NCBI GenBank assembly: GCA_035532035.1
Contig: DATKRS010000015.1
Location: 1 to 40,063, forward strand
DNA length: 40,063 nt
Source: Candidatus Dormiibacterota bacterium
GTDB lineage: Bacteria > Vulcanimicrobiota > Vulcanimicrobiia > Vulcanimicrobiales > Vulcanimicrobiaceae
Reading direction: 5' to 3'
Part shown: positions 17,745 to 26,617 of the stretch, in pieces
Position numbering within the stretch: the first letter of the stretch is position 1
Layout: each line of letters starts with the position of its first letter
Notes under the pieces: generated by a model
Database searches by the model: none
Told to the model about the DNA's origin: nothing
Seen by the model: the letters and a program-made list of their open reading frames with translations, nothing else
Translations under genes and position numbers: made by a program

Positions 17745-18155
17745 GTGAGCACTCCCGAGCGCGGTCTTCCGCCACGCATCTACCTGCCCTTCGTCGCAGC
17801 ATTCGCCCTCGTCTTTCTCGGGGTCATGGGGTATCTCGTCGCGGTCGGATTCGGATCGGGCGGATCGGTCTTCGGCGCCTCGGGCTCGAGCACGCAGCAG
17901 ACGGCGCAGCAGCGCGTCGAAGGCGGTCCGCCGCCTGCCGTGATGCTCCAGTTCCAAGCATTACGCCGGCGCATTGCCCGCCATCCGAACGACGACGTGG
18001 CCCTGACCCAGCTCGGGGACATGGAGCTGGCCGCAAACCGCTTTAGCGAGGCGATTCCGTACTACCGCCGCGCGCTCGCCGTGAACCCGCACAACGTCGC
18101 GGCTCAGACGGGTCTTACCGAGGCGCAAGAGGCATTGCGCGAAGAGCGCCAGTGA
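17745..18155 (+). CDS. Small membrane-anchored TPR protein
   Basis: A 136-residue protein read from GTG at 17745: a short cytoplasmic N-terminus, one membrane segment (YLPFVAAFALVFLGVMGYLV), a Ser/Gln/Gly-rich linker, then about two tetratricopeptide repeats near the C-terminus (VALTQLGDMELAANRFSEAI, YYRRALAVNPHN). The TPRs are probably exposed outside the membrane and may scaffold a partner. The ORF continues upstream to 17658, but that would overlap the divergent SprT-like gene. The stop overlaps the next start as GTGA, tying it to the two M55 peptidases. No specific function is recognised. Confidence 0.68.
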   Translation: MSTPERGLPPRIYLPFVAAFALVFLGVMGYLVAVGFGSGGSVFGASGSSTQQTAQQRVEGGPPPAVMLQFQALRRRIARHPNDDVALTQLGDMELAANRFSEAIPYYRRALAVNPHNVAAQTGLTEAQEALREERQ

Positions 18156-18985
18156 AGCTCTACGTCTCCTGCGACATGGAAGGGACCGCCGGCGTCTGTT
18201 CCTGGCGCCAGTGCGACCCGGAAGACCGTGACGAATATCCGATCTACCGCCGCTACATGACGCACGAGGTGCGTGCTGCGATCGACGGTGCGCGCGAAGG
18301 CGGGGCGACCGAGTTCCTCGTCAACGACTCGCACTGGTCGATGCGCAACCTCTTATGGGACGAGCTTCCGTCGAGCGTGCGCGTCATCGCCGGGGCTCCG
18401 AAGCCGCATTCGATGGCCGAAGGTCTCGACGGCGGATCGGACGGCGTCTTTCTCACCGGCTATCACGCAAAGAGCGGCGCGCGGGACGGCGTTCTCGCCC
18501 ATACGTTCAGCGACGAAACCGTCTATCGCGTAACGATCAACGGGGTGGAGTGCAGCGAGGCGCTACTCGTGGGCGCGCTCGCCGGCGCGAACGGCATTCC
18601 GGTGCTGCTCGTTACGGGCGATAGCACGATCGTCGCTGAGACCCTGCGCGCGTTTCCTTGGGCGGTCGGCGTCGCCGTCAAAGAATCCATCGGCTACTAC
18701 GCTGCAAATACCCTCACGCCCCAGGCCGCGCAAATCGCCATTCGCGCCGGAGCACGTGACGCGATGGCGCGCGTTGCCGCCGCGCGACCTTTCGCGTTTG
18801 CGGGTCCGGTCGAGATGCGCTTGGAAACGACGGGCGCGCAGCACGCCGACTTCATCGAGCTCATGCCGGGGTTCGAGCGTCTCGACGGGCGCACGGTGCG
18901 CTTTTCGGCAGACGATTACCCGACGGTCTATCGCGCGTACGTCGCCGCGGTTCGGCTCGCCGGGGCCGCGAGCGCACCCGCGTGA
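18152..18985 (+). CDS. M55-family D-aminopeptidase, paralogue 1
   Basis: A 277-residue DppA-like peptidase. The start MKLYVSCDMEGTAGV supplies the metal-binding Asp8 and Glu10. NDSHWSM provides His61, GYHAK His105, and HTFSD His117, corresponding to the zinc ligands and catalytic histidine of Bacillus subtilis DppA, a decameric enzyme acting on D-Ala-containing peptides. Substrates here could be peptidoglycan fragments or D-amino-acid peptides. The GTG start at 18152 overlaps the TPR stop, and the stop overlaps the paralogue's start, so three genes are coupled. Confidence 0.88.
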   Translation: MKLYVSCDMEGTAGVCSWRQCDPEDRDEYPIYRRYMTHEVRAAIDGAREGGATEFLVNDSHWSMRNLLWDELPSSVRVIAGAPKPHSMAEGLDGGSDGVFLTGYHAKSGARDGVLAHTFSDETVYRVTINGVECSEALLVGALAGANGIPVLLVTGDSTIVAETLRAFPWAVGVAVKESIGYYAANTLTPQAAQIAIRAGARDAMARVAAARPFAFAGPVEMRLETTGAQHADFIELMPGFERLDGRTVRFSADDYPTVYRAYVAAVRLAGAASAPA

Positions 18986-19809
18986 AACTCTACGTGTCGA
19001 GCGACATGGAAGGCGTCGCCGGCGTGACCTCCTGGCAGCAGGTCGACGCGCGTACGCCGCATCCTGAGTATGCGATTTTTCGCCGCTACTACACCCTGGA
19101 GGTGCGCGCGGCGATCGACGGCGCACGCGAAGCCGGCGTCACCGACGTGCTCGTCAACGATTCACACGGTCCGATGCACAATCTTCTCTTCGACGAGCTC
19201 CCCAGCGACGTACGCGTCGTTTTCGGCAATCGCAAGCCGTATTCGATGGCCCAGGACGCGGACGGAGGCTTTGGTGGTGCGTTCTTCGTCGGATACCACG
19301 GCGGCGCCGGCGACGCGGACGCGGTGCTCTGCCACACGTACGCGCCGTCGGTGATCTACGAGGCGCGCGTCAACGGCATTCTCTGCAGTGAAGCAACGCT
19401 CAACGCCGGGCTGCTCGGCTATTACGGCGTGCCGGTGCTGCTCGTCACCGGCGATCGCACGACCGTCGACGGCGTCGCGCGGCAGATGCCCTGGGTTACG
19501 GGAGCGATCGTGAAGGAGTCCATCGGCAGCTTTGCCGCCAACTCGCTCTCGCCGGCAGCGGCGCGCGACGCGATTTTTCATGCGGCCCGCGAAGCCGTCT
19601 CTCGCGCGAAGGGCGCGAAACCGTACGTTTTTACGCCGCCGCTCGCGCTCGACGTGCAGCTCGTGACCGCGGCGCAAGCCGACCTCGTTGCATCGATTCC
19701 CAGTTTCGAGCGCACCGGCGGCCGCAGCGTGCGTTTCGTGCACGACGAGTTTCCCGTGCTCTTCCGCGCCTTCGTTGCGGCGTGGCGCATGGGAGGGCTC
19801 GCGAGCTAA
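18982..19809 (+). CDS. M55-family D-aminopeptidase, paralogue 2
   Basis: A 275-residue paralogue of the preceding gene, clearly alignable throughout (MKLYVSSDMEGVAGV, NDSHGPMHNLLFDELP, GYHGG, CHTYAPS, NGILCSEATLNAGLLGYYGVPVLLVTGD, KESIGSFAANSLSP). The Asp8/Glu10 and histidine ligands are kept, so both copies should be active. The GTG at 18982 overlaps the previous stop (GTGA). The tandem pair may act on different peptides or form a mixed oligomer. It converges with the NDH-2 gene. Confidence 0.88.
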   Translation: MKLYVSSDMEGVAGVTSWQQVDARTPHPEYAIFRRYYTLEVRAAIDGAREAGVTDVLVNDSHGPMHNLLFDELPSDVRVVFGNRKPYSMAQDADGGFGGAFFVGYHGGAGDADAVLCHTYAPSVIYEARVNGILCSEATLNAGLLGYYGVPVLLVTGDRTTVDGVARQMPWVTGAIVKESIGSFAANSLSPAAARDAIFHAAREAVSRAKGAKPYVFTPPLALDVQLVTAAQADLVASIPSFERTGGRSVRFVHDEFPVLFRAFVAAWRMGGLAS

Positions 19810-19821
19810 GCACTGCCGCCT

Positions 19822-19839
19822 CGAAGCGAGTCTCGTTCG
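19822..19839. terminator. Weak hairpin between convergent genes
   Basis: CGAAGCGAG and TCTCGTTCG at 19822-19839 can pair with one bulge and a very small loop between the converging M55 and NDH-2 genes. There is no T tract on either side, so termination is only a guess from position. Confidence 0.25.
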
Positions 19840-19840
19840 T

Positions 19841-21178
19841 CTAGAGACGCACCGCGGGCTCGTCGGGAGGAGTCAAGCCTGCCTCAGCCGCCGCACTCGA
19901 CTGCGCGCGGCGGCTGTACACGCGCAGCTCCGCGATATCGCGCGGGAAGAGCACGTCCAACGTCCAATCGAACGCGACGCGCAGCCTCCGATCCAACCCG
20001 GGGAGCCGAAACAGATAGTACGTTCTCCACAAGAACCACGCAAGGAACCCGGTGAGCACGCGATTTCCAGGCAGCTGCGCGACCGCTTTTCGCGCCCCGA
20101 GCGATGCCATCATTCCGAGCGCGCGAAAGTGAAACGGCTTGGTCGGTTGCCCGCGCAGCACTGCGACAAGATTGTCGGCAAGCCGCGGCCCTTCGCGTAC
20201 GGCATGTTGTGCAGTCGGCGGATAGTACGCGCCCGATTCCTCGGGAATTGCGGCGCAATCGCCTGCAGCCCACACGCTGGGAAACTCCGCCGCGCGTAAA
20301 TCCGAGCCTACGATGACCGCCCCGCGTTTTGTCTGCAGGAGCGGGGTCTTCGCGACGATCGGCGACGGTCTCACGCCGGCGCTCCAGACGATCGTCGCCG
20401 TGCGGATCCGCGTTCCGCTTTGGAGGACCAAGCCATCCTCGTCGGCCCGCGCCACGCCGTCTCCCGTTCGCACGTCGACCCCGCGTGCGGCGAGCACGCG
20501 CCCAGCGTACGCACCCATACGCGACGGAAGCCCTGGGAGTAGCGCGCTCCCACCTTCGAGCAACACGACGCGCACGCTCCGTGCCGGTACGCGCGGGTAG
20601 AAGCGCAACACGCTCTTGAAGAGCTCGACGATCTCGCCCGCTGCCTCCACGCCCGTGAAGCCTCCTCCGACGATCGCCACGCTCAGCAGTCGGGAGAGCG
20701 CCGCCGCGTCCTGCGTGGAATCGGCCAGCTCGAGCAACCAGACGAGACGGTTGCGCAACACGGCAGCGTCTTCGAGCGTCTTCAAGGCAAACGCGCGCTC
20801 CGCGACGCCCGGCAGATTGAACGTCGAGGTTGCGGATCCCAACGCGAGAACGACGTGATCGTACGCAAGCGTTTCCGCTCTGCCGGTAAGCATGTGAGTG
20901 TACGTCACGGTACGGGAACGAACGTCGAGCGCATCGACGTCGGCAAGCACGAAGGTCGTTCGTCGCAGTTGGGAACGGATGGGGGTGACGACGTGCCGCA
21001 CGTCCAGCGCGCCGGAGCAGACTTCCGGCAACATGGGCGTGAAGAGGCTGAAGTTCTCACGGCCGACGAGCGTGACCGTTGCTTCCGCAGGACGCAGTCT
21101 ACGCTCCAACCGTGAAGCAACCGCGACCCCTGCAAACCCTCCTCCGAGGATGAGAATGTGCGGCGTCGTACCGCTCAT
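19841..21178 (-). CDS. Type II NADH dehydrogenase (NDH-2-like)
   Basis: A 445-residue FAD enzyme that passes electrons from NADH to quinone without pumping protons. ILGGGFAGVAVASRL near residue 10 binds FAD, VGGGFTGVEAAGE near 170 binds NADH, and VWAAGDCAAIP is the second FAD motif. PPTAQHAVREG resembles the quinone-site AQ-x-A-x-Q motif. The C-terminal LTGFLAWFLWRTYYLFRLPG is amphipathic or membrane-associated, as in other NDH-2 proteins. The ATG at 21178 has GGAGG nine bases upstream and overlaps the 5' end of the divergent protease gene by 21 bases. Confidence 0.9.
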   Translation of the reverse strand: MSGTTPHILILGGGFAGVAVASRLERRLRPAEATVTLVGRENFSLFTPMLPEVCSGALDVRHVVTPIRSQLRRTTFVLADVDALDVRSRTVTYTHMLTGRAETLAYDHVVLALGSATSTFNLPGVAERAFALKTLEDAAVLRNRLVWLLELADSTQDAAALSRLLSVAIVGGGFTGVEAAGEIVELFKSVLRFYPRVPARSVRVVLLEGGSALLPGLPSRMGAYAGRVLAARGVDVRTGDGVARADEDGLVLQSGTRIRTATIVWSAGVRPSPIVAKTPLLQTKRGAVIVGSDLRAAEFPSVWAAGDCAAIPEESGAYYPPTAQHAVREGPRLADNLVAVLRGQPTKPFHFRALGMMASLGARKAVAQLPGNRVLTGFLAWFLWRTYYLFRLPGLDRRLRVAFDWTLDVLFPRDIAELRVYSRRAQSSAAAEAGLTPPDEPAVRL

Positions 21179-21856
21179 CCCGTGGAGCCTCCGCCGCCAA
21201 CGCCTCCCGAGAAGCCCGGTCGCAAAGGGAAAGCCGCCGGCGGGATCGGCGCCGTGGCCGCAACGCTTGCCGCGCTCGCGCTAAAGTTCAAAACGATAAT
21301 CGCGGTGCTCCTCCAGTTCAAGTGGGCGCTGCTGCTCGTCAAAGTCCTCGCATCGAGTTGGACGATCGTGCTCACGCTTTGGCTATATGCGGTCGCATTC
21401 GGTTGGGAGTTCGGCCTTATGTTCGTGCTGCTCATCTTGGCGCACGAACTCGGACACTATGTCGCCTTTCGCGCCTACGGGCTACCGGTCCGCCTCCCTG
21501 TCTTCGTGCCGTTTCTCGGCGCGTTCACCGCCGGCGCCGTTCCGCAAGATCCGGAGCACAGTGCGTATATCGCACTCGCGGGCCCACTCGTCGGGTTCGG
21601 GCTTGCCGCAGCGTGCTATGCGATGGGCGTATCGTTACACGAGCGCTTCTGGCTCGCGGCAGCCTCGGTAGGCTCGTTCTTGAATCTCTTCAATATGATT
21701 CCGATCGTGCCGTTCGACGGCGGGCGCGTCGTCTTTTCGGGTCGCGCCGTACGAACCGGGGCGCGTTACGCGATCTTCGCGTGGTACCTCGCCGTCGTCG
21801 CGGGGCTCGCCGTCGTCATGTGGCAGACGTATTCGGCTCTCGGCGCGTATCGATAA
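21158..21856 (+). CDS. M50 site-2-protease-like membrane metalloprotease
   Basis: A 232-residue membrane protein with a proline-rich N-terminus and five or six hydrophobic segments. [10 protein letters not shown] gives the HExxH zinc site in a membrane helix, and [15 protein letters not shown] gives the second metal-binding motif (NxxPxxPxDGG), both diagnostic of S2P/M50 proteases that cleave membrane regulators. No PDZ domain is present. The GTG at 21158 has GAGGA seven bases upstream; an alternative GTG lies at 21182. It diverges from NDH-2 with overlapping 5' ends and converges on paaJ. Confidence 0.84.
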   Translation: MRRRTAHPVEPPPPTPPEKPGRKGKAAGGIGAVAATLAALALKFKTIIAVLLQFKWALLLVKVLASSWTIVLTLWLYAVAFGWEFGLMFVLLILAHELGHYVAFRAYGLPVRLPVFVPFLGAFTAGAVPQDPEHSAYIALAGPLVGFGLAAACYAMGVSLHERFWLAAASVGSFLNLFNMIPIVPFDGGRVVFSGRAVRTGARYAIFAWYLAVVAGLAVVMWQTYSALGAYR

Positions 21857-21857
21857 C

Positions 21858-21877
21858 GCGCGCGACGTTCCGCGCGC
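21858..21877. terminator. GC-rich hairpin between convergent genes
   Basis: A perfect 7-base-pair stem GCGCGCG/CGCGCGC with a six-base loop ACGTTC sits in the 27 bases between the M50 protease stop and the paaJ stop. It could end both transcripts; no T run follows, so intrinsic termination is uncertain. Confidence 0.45.
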
Positions 21878-21883
21878 ATCGCG

Positions 21884-23086
21884 CTACGGAGCTTCGAGAA
21901 TCATCGCGATTCCCTGCCCGACCCCGATGCACATCGTGCAGAGCGCGCGCTTGGCTTTCCCGTTCGCGAGCTCGACCGACGCCGTCAGCGCAAGGCGCGC
22001 GCCACTCATGCCGAGCGGATGGCCGAGCGCGATCGCTCCGCCGTTCGGGTTGACGTACGCAGCGTCGTCGGGTGCGCCGAGCTCGCGTAGGCATGCGAGC
22101 GCTTGCGAGGCAAAGGCTTCGTTCAGCTCGATGAGATCGAAGTCTCGCATCGCACGGCCGGTGCGCGCCAAAAGCCTCCGCGTGGCCGCGACCGGGCCCA
22201 TGCCCATGATGCGGGGCTCGACGCCTGCCGTTGCAGCGGCGACGACGCGCGCTCGCGGCCTCAACCCGTAGCGCTCGACCGCGCGCTCGGAGGCGACGAT
22301 CAACGCCGCCGCGCCATCGTTCACGCCGGACGCATTGCCGGCGGTCACCGTGCCGCCCCGGCGAAACGGCGTCGGAAGTTTGGCGAGCGCCTCGCGCGAG
22401 GAATCCGAGCGCGGATGCTCGTCGCGCGAGACGACCGTCATCGATTTCTTCTGCGTCACCGTCACGGGGACGATCTCTTCCGCCATTCTACCGGAGGTGA
22501 TCGCCGCGAGAGCGCGCTCGTGCGATCGCGCGGCAAATGCATCTTGGTCCTCGCGGCTCACGCGAAACTCGGCGGCGACGTTCTCGCCGGTCTCGGGCAT
22601 GCTGTCGATGCCGTACTGCTCTTTGAGGATTGGGTTCACGAACCGCCAGCCGATCGTCGTGTCGTAGATCTCATGCTCGCGCGAAAACGCGCTCGCGGCC
22701 TTTGGCATGACGAACGGCGCACGGCTCATGCTCTCGACGCCGCCTGCCAATGCAAGATCGATCTCTCCTGCGGCGATCGCGCGTGCGGCGATGGCGACGG
22801 CATCCATCCCCGATCCGCAAAGACGGTTCACGGTCGAGCCTGCAACGCCGAACGGTAGCCCCGCGAGCAGCAGCGCCATGCGCGCAACATTGCGATTGTC
22901 TTCGCCGGCCTGATTCGCGCAGCCGAGGTAGACGTCGTCGACGGCCTCCCAATCGACGCCGCTGTTTCGTTCGACGAGGCAACGAATCGGGATCGCCGCC
23001 AAGTCGTCGGCTCGCACGCTCGCGAGTACGCCGCCATACCGTCCGATCGGCGTACGCACGCCGTCGCAGAGAAACGCCGCATTCAT
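21884..23086 (-). CDS. paaJ: 3-oxoadipyl-CoA/3-oxo-5,6-dehydrosuberyl-CoA thiolase
   Basis: Thiolase of 400 residues catalysing both thiolytic steps of phenylacetate degradation, releasing acetyl-CoA and succinyl-CoA. [11 protein letters not shown] holds the nucleophilic cysteine near residue 90, [10 protein letters not shown] the catalytic histidine, and [10 protein letters not shown] the second cysteine. The stretch [18 protein letters not shown] followed by [22 protein letters not shown] is typical of the PaaJ/PcaF subgroup rather than generic acetyl-CoA acetyltransferases. The ATG at 23086 overlaps the paaI stop (ATGA). Last gene of the paa operon. Confidence 0.94.
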   Translation of the reverse strand: MNAAFLCDGVRTPIGRYGGVLASVRADDLAAIPIRCLVERNSGVDWEAVDDVYLGCANQAGEDNRNVARMALLLAGLPFGVAGSTVNRLCGSGMDAVAIAARAIAAGEIDLALAGGVESMSRAPFVMPKAASAFSREHEIYDTTIGWRFVNPILKEQYGIDSMPETGENVAAEFRVSREDQDAFAARSHERALAAITSGRMAEEIVPVTVTQKKSMTVVSRDEHPRSDSSREALAKLPTPFRRGGTVTAGNASGVNDGAAALIVASERAVERYGLRPRARVVAAATAGVEPRIMGMGPVAATRRLLARTGRAMRDFDLIELNEAFASQALACLRELGAPDDAAYVNPNGGAIALGHPLGMSGARLALTASVELANGKAKRALCTMCIGVGQGIAMILEAP

Positions 23087-23520
23087 GCCGGAACGACCGT
23101 TCCCCGCACGGCGGCCGAGTGACCGCGAAAGATCGCGACGATGCGGCCATCCTCGGCGGTAATCGTAACGTCGTAGATGCCGAAACGGCCGTTGAGATTC
23201 GTCTCGCGAGCCTCGGCGATCAACAGCTCGCCTTCGTTTGCGGGCGTCACATACGTGATCGAACAGTGTTGCGCGACAGAAAGCACGTTGCGCGAATTGC
23301 ACGCAAACGCAAAGGCAGAGTCCGCGAGCGTGAAGACGGCTCCGCCGTGCGCGGTCAGGTGGCCGTTGATCATCGCCGGCACGAGGCGCATCGACACCCG
23401 CGCGTATCCGGGAGCCGCCGCCTCGATGCGCATCCCGGCGGCTTGCGACGCGCGGTCGCGTTCGAACATCGCGGCGGCGCAGCGCCGCGCCAGCCCGTCG
23501 TCGTTGGCGGTTGCGGTCAG
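23083..23520 (-). CDS. paaI: Phenylacetate-pathway thioesterase PaaI
   Basis: Hotdog thioesterase thought to rescue CoA from stalled ring-hydroxylated acyl-CoA intermediates. MINGHLTAHGGAVFTLADSAFAFACNS matches the E. coli PaaI active-site helix, with the catalytic aspartate in LADSAF. In the first ~18 codons needed to match family length there is no ATG, GTG or TTG. A CTG at 23520 lies six bases after GAGGAG and would give 145 residues, close to E. coli's 140. Starting at the first ATG (23469) gives 128 residues and removes an N-terminal helix. The CTG start is therefore preferred but unproven. It is coupled to paaG upstream and paaJ downstream. Confidence 0.88.
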   Translation of the reverse strand: MTATANDDGLARRCAAAMFERDRASQAAGMRIEAAAPGYARVSMRLVPAMINGHLTAHGGAVFTLADSAFAFACNSRNVLSVAQHCSITYVTPANEGELLIAEARETNLNGRFGIYDVTITAEDGRIVAIFRGHSAAVRGTVVPA

Positions 23521-23521
23521 A

Positions 23522-24301
23522 TCACTCTCCTCGAAACGAGGGCTCGCGCTTGCGCGCGAACGCCTCGACCCCCTCGTGGAAATCGCGCGTAGCGCCGAGC
23601 GCGCGCTGCGCGTTGCGCTCGGTTTCGAGCTGCGCGCCAAGATCCTGGCTCCACGACGCTGCCATCGCCGCCTTGATCGCGCCGAGCGCTTTCGTCGGCG
23701 CGCGTGAGAGCGCGTGCGCCAGCTCGTCGCACGCCGCATCGAGCTCGCCGTCGGGGACGACCTTCCAAATCGCTCCCCATTCGTAGGCCTGCCGCGCGTC
23801 GAGCGGTGATCCCAGCATCGCGAGCGCGACGGCGCGAGCGTGGCCGATGAGTCTCGGCAACATCCACGTGCCACCGGAATCCGGGAGCAAGCCGATGCGC
23901 GAGAACGACTCGACGAAGGTGGCCGACGCCCCCGCAAGGACGATGTCGCACGCAAAGGCGAGGTTCGCGCCCGCGCCGGCCGCAATGCCGTTGACCCGCG
24001 CGAGCACCGGTTTCTCGAGCTCGCGCATCGCACGCACGAGCGGATTGTAATGACGCTCGAGTACCTCGCCCAAATCGCTCCCTGGGACGATGCTCGGATC
24101 GCCGAGGTCCTGACCGGCGCAGAAGGCTCTGCCGGTTCCCGTCAAAACGATGACGCGGGTTGCCGCGTCGCGTCCGGCTTCTTCGAATCCGGACCTCAGG
24201 GCGTCGATCGTGCTTCGCGTCAACGCGTTGAGCTTCTCCGGGCGATCGATCGTCATCCGCAGCACGCCGCCGTCGCGCGTCACGAGCAGGTCGTGCGTCA
24301 T
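23522..24301 (-). CDS. paaG: 1,2-epoxyphenylacetyl-CoA isomerase PaaG
   Basis: Crotonase-fold enzyme of 259 residues that turns ring-1,2-epoxyphenylacetyl-CoA into oxepin-CoA. FCAGQDLGD, HYNPLVRAM, VNGIAAGAGANLAFACD and FSRIGLLPDSGGTWMLPRLIGHARA align closely with E. coli PaaG, including the aspartate in LPDSGG. This fits PaaG better than the hydratase PaaF, which has a Glu pair. The ATG at 24301 overlaps the paaE stop (ATGA); the longer open frame to 24367 lies within paaE. Confidence 0.92.
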   Translation of the reverse strand: MTHDLLVTRDGGVLRMTIDRPEKLNALTRSTIDALRSGFEEAGRDAATRVIVLTGTGRAFCAGQDLGDPSIVPGSDLGEVLERHYNPLVRAMRELEKPVLARVNGIAAGAGANLAFACDIVLAGASATFVESFSRIGLLPDSGGTWMLPRLIGHARAVALAMLGSPLDARQAYEWGAIWKVVPDGELDAACDELAHALSRAPTKALGAIKAAMAASWSQDLGAQLETERNAQRALGATRDFHEGVEAFARKREPSFRGE

Positions 24302-25386
24302 ATGAGCTGCGCCGCGATCGCATCGACGTCGAGCTCGACGCGATCGGTTACCGGGTGGCTCTGACACATGAGCACGACGCCGCTACGTACCTCGTAATCC
24401 TCGAGAGCGAAATGCACGTCCATGTCGACCTCTCCCGCCGTCAGCTGCGCACGGCATGAAGAGCAGATACCGCTCTTGCACGAATACGGGAGATCGATTC
24501 CGTTTCGCAGACCGGCATCGAGGATCGATTCACTTCCTTTATGCACGTCGAACGCCCTCACCGCTCCGTCGAGCGTCACGCTGACCCGGCAGAGCACCTC
24601 CCGCTGTGCCGTTTCGCCGCGGCGCCGGATCTCCCGGCGGACCTCCCCGTCGGTGGTGAAGCGCTCTAGGATGATGCGGGACCGGTCGAATCCACGATCC
24701 GCGAGTGCGGCGCCGACGCTCTCCATCATCGTCTCCGGGCCACAGAGAAAGACGGCGTCGACGTCGTCGAGATCGATCCATCGCTCGGTGAGCGCGCGCG
24801 CTCGCTCGCCGTCGATGCGCCCGTTGAAGAGATCGACCTCCTGCTTCTCGCGACTCGTGACGAAGATCAGCGAGAAGCGCTCGAGGTAGCGGTCCTTGAG
24901 ACGTAAGAGTTCCTCACGAAACATCGTTGACGACGACGAGCGATTGCCGTAGACGAGCGTGAATCGGCTGTGCGTCTCGATCGCGAGCGCCGTTTCGACG
25001 AGCGAGAGCACCGGCGTGATCCCGCTGCCTGCGGCGAATGCCACGTAGTGTCCGCGATTGGACGGATCGAGCGGCAGGAAGAAGCGGCCCTCGGGGGGCG
25101 CGACGTCGAGACGTTCGCCCCGGCGGAGGCGTTCGTGCGCCCATGCAGAGAAACGCCCGTCGTCGACACGCTTGATCGCAACGCGCAGCCGCCCGTCGAG
25201 CGGGCTCGAGCAGATCGAATAGGATCGCCGCTCCTCGTTCCCGTCGATCGTCGCGCGCAACGTGAGATACTGCCCTTGCGTAAAAGCAAACTCGTCGCGA
25301 AGATGCGCCGGGACGTCGAACTCCACGGCGATCGCGTCACGCGTCTCCTTGCGCACCTCGCGCACGGTCAGCGCATGGAACTTCAT
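24298..25386 (-). CDS. paaE: Phenylacetyl-CoA epoxidase reductase PaaE
   Basis: Electron-transfer subunit of 362 residues feeding the PaaABC oxygenase from NADPH. The N-terminal ferredoxin reductase part has RSYSICSSP for FAD binding, GSGITPVLSL for NAD(P) and FLCGPETMM. The C-terminal plant-type ferredoxin domain has CKSGICSSC and a distant VLMCQS cysteine to hold a 2Fe-2S cluster. The ATG at 25386 forms TAATG with the paaD stop. The open frame continues upstream to 26073 but crosses paaD and paaC, so it is rejected. Confidence 0.95.
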   Translation of the reverse strand: MKFHALTVREVRKETRDAIAVEFDVPAHLRDEFAFTQGQYLTLRATIDGNEERRSYSICSSPLDGRLRVAIKRVDDGRFSAWAHERLRRGERLDVAPPEGRFFLPLDPSNRGHYVAFAAGSGITPVLSLVETALAIETHSRFTLVYGNRSSSSTMFREELLRLKDRYLERFSLIFVTSREKQEVDLFNGRIDGERARALTERWIDLDDVDAVFLCGPETMMESVGAALADRGFDRSRIILERFTTDGEVRREIRRRGETAQREVLCRVSVTLDGAVRAFDVHKGSESILDAGLRNGIDLPYSCKSGICSSCRAQLTAGEVDMDVHFALEDYEVRSGVVLMCQSHPVTDRVELDVDAIAAQLI

Positions 25387-25859
25387 TAATGCGGCTTCAC
25401 GTACTCGAAAGGCTCGCCGCACGCATCGCACCGGTACAGCGCCTTGCACGGCGTGGAGCCGAAACGGCTCTGCTCGCGCGTCGCATCCGAATCGCAACGA
25501 GGGCAAGGTACGCCGAGGATGACCGGGCCCAGTTCCAGCGCCGGATGCGGTGGGGCGATACCGAATGCGCGCAGGCGCTCGCGCCCGCGCTCGCTGAGCC
25601 AGTCCGTCGTCCATGCCGGCGCGAGTTGCACGGCGACGCGCGCGTTCTCGACGCCGTGCTGACGAAGCGCTCGTAACACGTCCTCTCGAATCACGCTCGT
25701 CGCAGGGCAGCCTGAGTACGTCGGCGTCAACGCGACCTCGAGCGCCTCGCCGTCGTACCGGACGCCGCGGACGATGCCGAGATCCGTGATGGAGAGCACG
25801 GGGATCTCCGGATCCGCTACATCGTCGAGCCAACGCAGCACCGTCTCGACGCTCACCAT
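25386..25859 (-). CDS. paaD: Phenylacetyl-CoA epoxidase maturation protein PaaD
   Basis: A 157-residue MIP18/DUF59-type protein thought to help assemble the metal centres of the epoxidase. The N-terminal part has DVADPEIPVLSITDLGIVRGV and PTYSGCPATSVI, with the conserved cysteine, and the C-terminus has a zinc-ribbon-like CPRC...CKALYRCDACG set. The ATG at 25859 overlaps the paaC stop by seven bases. Confidence 0.94.
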   Translation of the reverse strand: MVSVETVLRWLDDVADPEIPVLSITDLGIVRGVRYDGEALEVALTPTYSGCPATSVIREDVLRALRQHGVENARVAVQLAPAWTTDWLSERGRERLRAFGIAPPHPALELGPVILGVPCPRCDSDATREQSRFGSTPCKALYRCDACGEPFEYVKPH

Positions 25860-26617
25860 ATCGCCTCCGGCATCGCACGCGGCAAGACTTGCATCTCGGC
25901 AAGCAGGTACCCGAGGGCCTCCGTATGCACGCCCTGCCTCCCTCCGCGCTGCATCCACGTATCGGCGGGAACGTCGAGCGTCGCCGAGGAGAAGCTCTCC
26001 CGTACGCGCTCGAGCCAGGGCTCGCGCAACGCCTCCGGGCTGAATCCGATAGCGCGCGAGTGCATCGACGCATCGACGTCGTCGCCCAGGAAGAGCTCGC
26101 CCGTGTATCGCCAAAGATCGTTCGCGGCGCGCTGCGCGCGCTCGCGGCTCTCTCGCGTTCCGTCGCCGAGGCGCACTAGCCAGTCTTCGCTGCGGCGCAG
26201 ATGGTAGGCGTTCTCCTTGAACGTCTTCTGCGCGATCGCAGCGATGCGCTCGTCGCTCGAGCGTGCGAGCGCGCCGAGCGCGAAGTGCGCCCAGAGATCA
26301 TAGAAGTAGCCGCGCACCGTCGTCACGGCAAAATCTCCGTTCGGCCGCTCTACGAGCAGGACGTTGCGAAACTCGCGTGCGTCTCGATGGTAGGCCAGGC
26401 GGTCCTCATCGCGACCCGCACCCTCGAGCTCGCCGGCGTAGGCTAGCCACAGACGCGCCTGTCCGAAGAGATCGAGTGACACGTTCGCGAGCGCCACGTC
26501 TTCTTCCATGACCGGCGCGTGTCCGATCCAGGCAGACAGCCGCTGCGCCAGCACCAAAGCGCTGTCGGCGAAACGAAGCACGTACTCTGCGCGAGAATCG
26601 GAGACCGCGGTCGTCAC
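25853..26617 (-). CDS. paaC: Phenylacetyl-CoA epoxidase structural subunit PaaC
   Basis: A 254-residue ferritin-like subunit that forms the heterodimer core with PaaA. It keeps the four-helix pattern (NVSLDLFGQARLWL, YHRDAREFRNVLLVERPNGDFA, KENAYHLRRSEDWL) and FGQ/ERPNGDFA signatures of PaaC. It does not carry the full diiron ligand set of PaaA and is regarded as structural in the family. The GTG at 26617 overlaps the paaB stop (GTGA). Confidence 0.95.
   Translation of the reverse strand: MTTAVSDSRAEYVLRFADSALVLAQRLSAWIGHAPVMEEDVALANVSLDLFGQARLWLAYAGELEGAGRDEDRLAYHRDAREFRNVLLVERPNGDFAVTTVRGYFYDLWAHFALGALARSSDERIAAIAQKTFKENAYHLRRSEDWLVRLGDGTRESRERAQRAANDLWRYTGELFLGDDVDASMHSRAIGFSPEALREPWLERVRESFSSATLDVPADTWMQRGGRQGVHTEALGYLLAEMQVLPRAMPEAIW

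Noticed and set aside
23087-23302. N-terminal extension of paaJ
   Set aside because: Thiolase similarity begins at the ATG at 23086; the extra part overlaps paaI out of frame.
25387-26073. N-terminal extension of paaE
   Set aside because: It covers paaD and paaC out of frame and has no reductase similarity.
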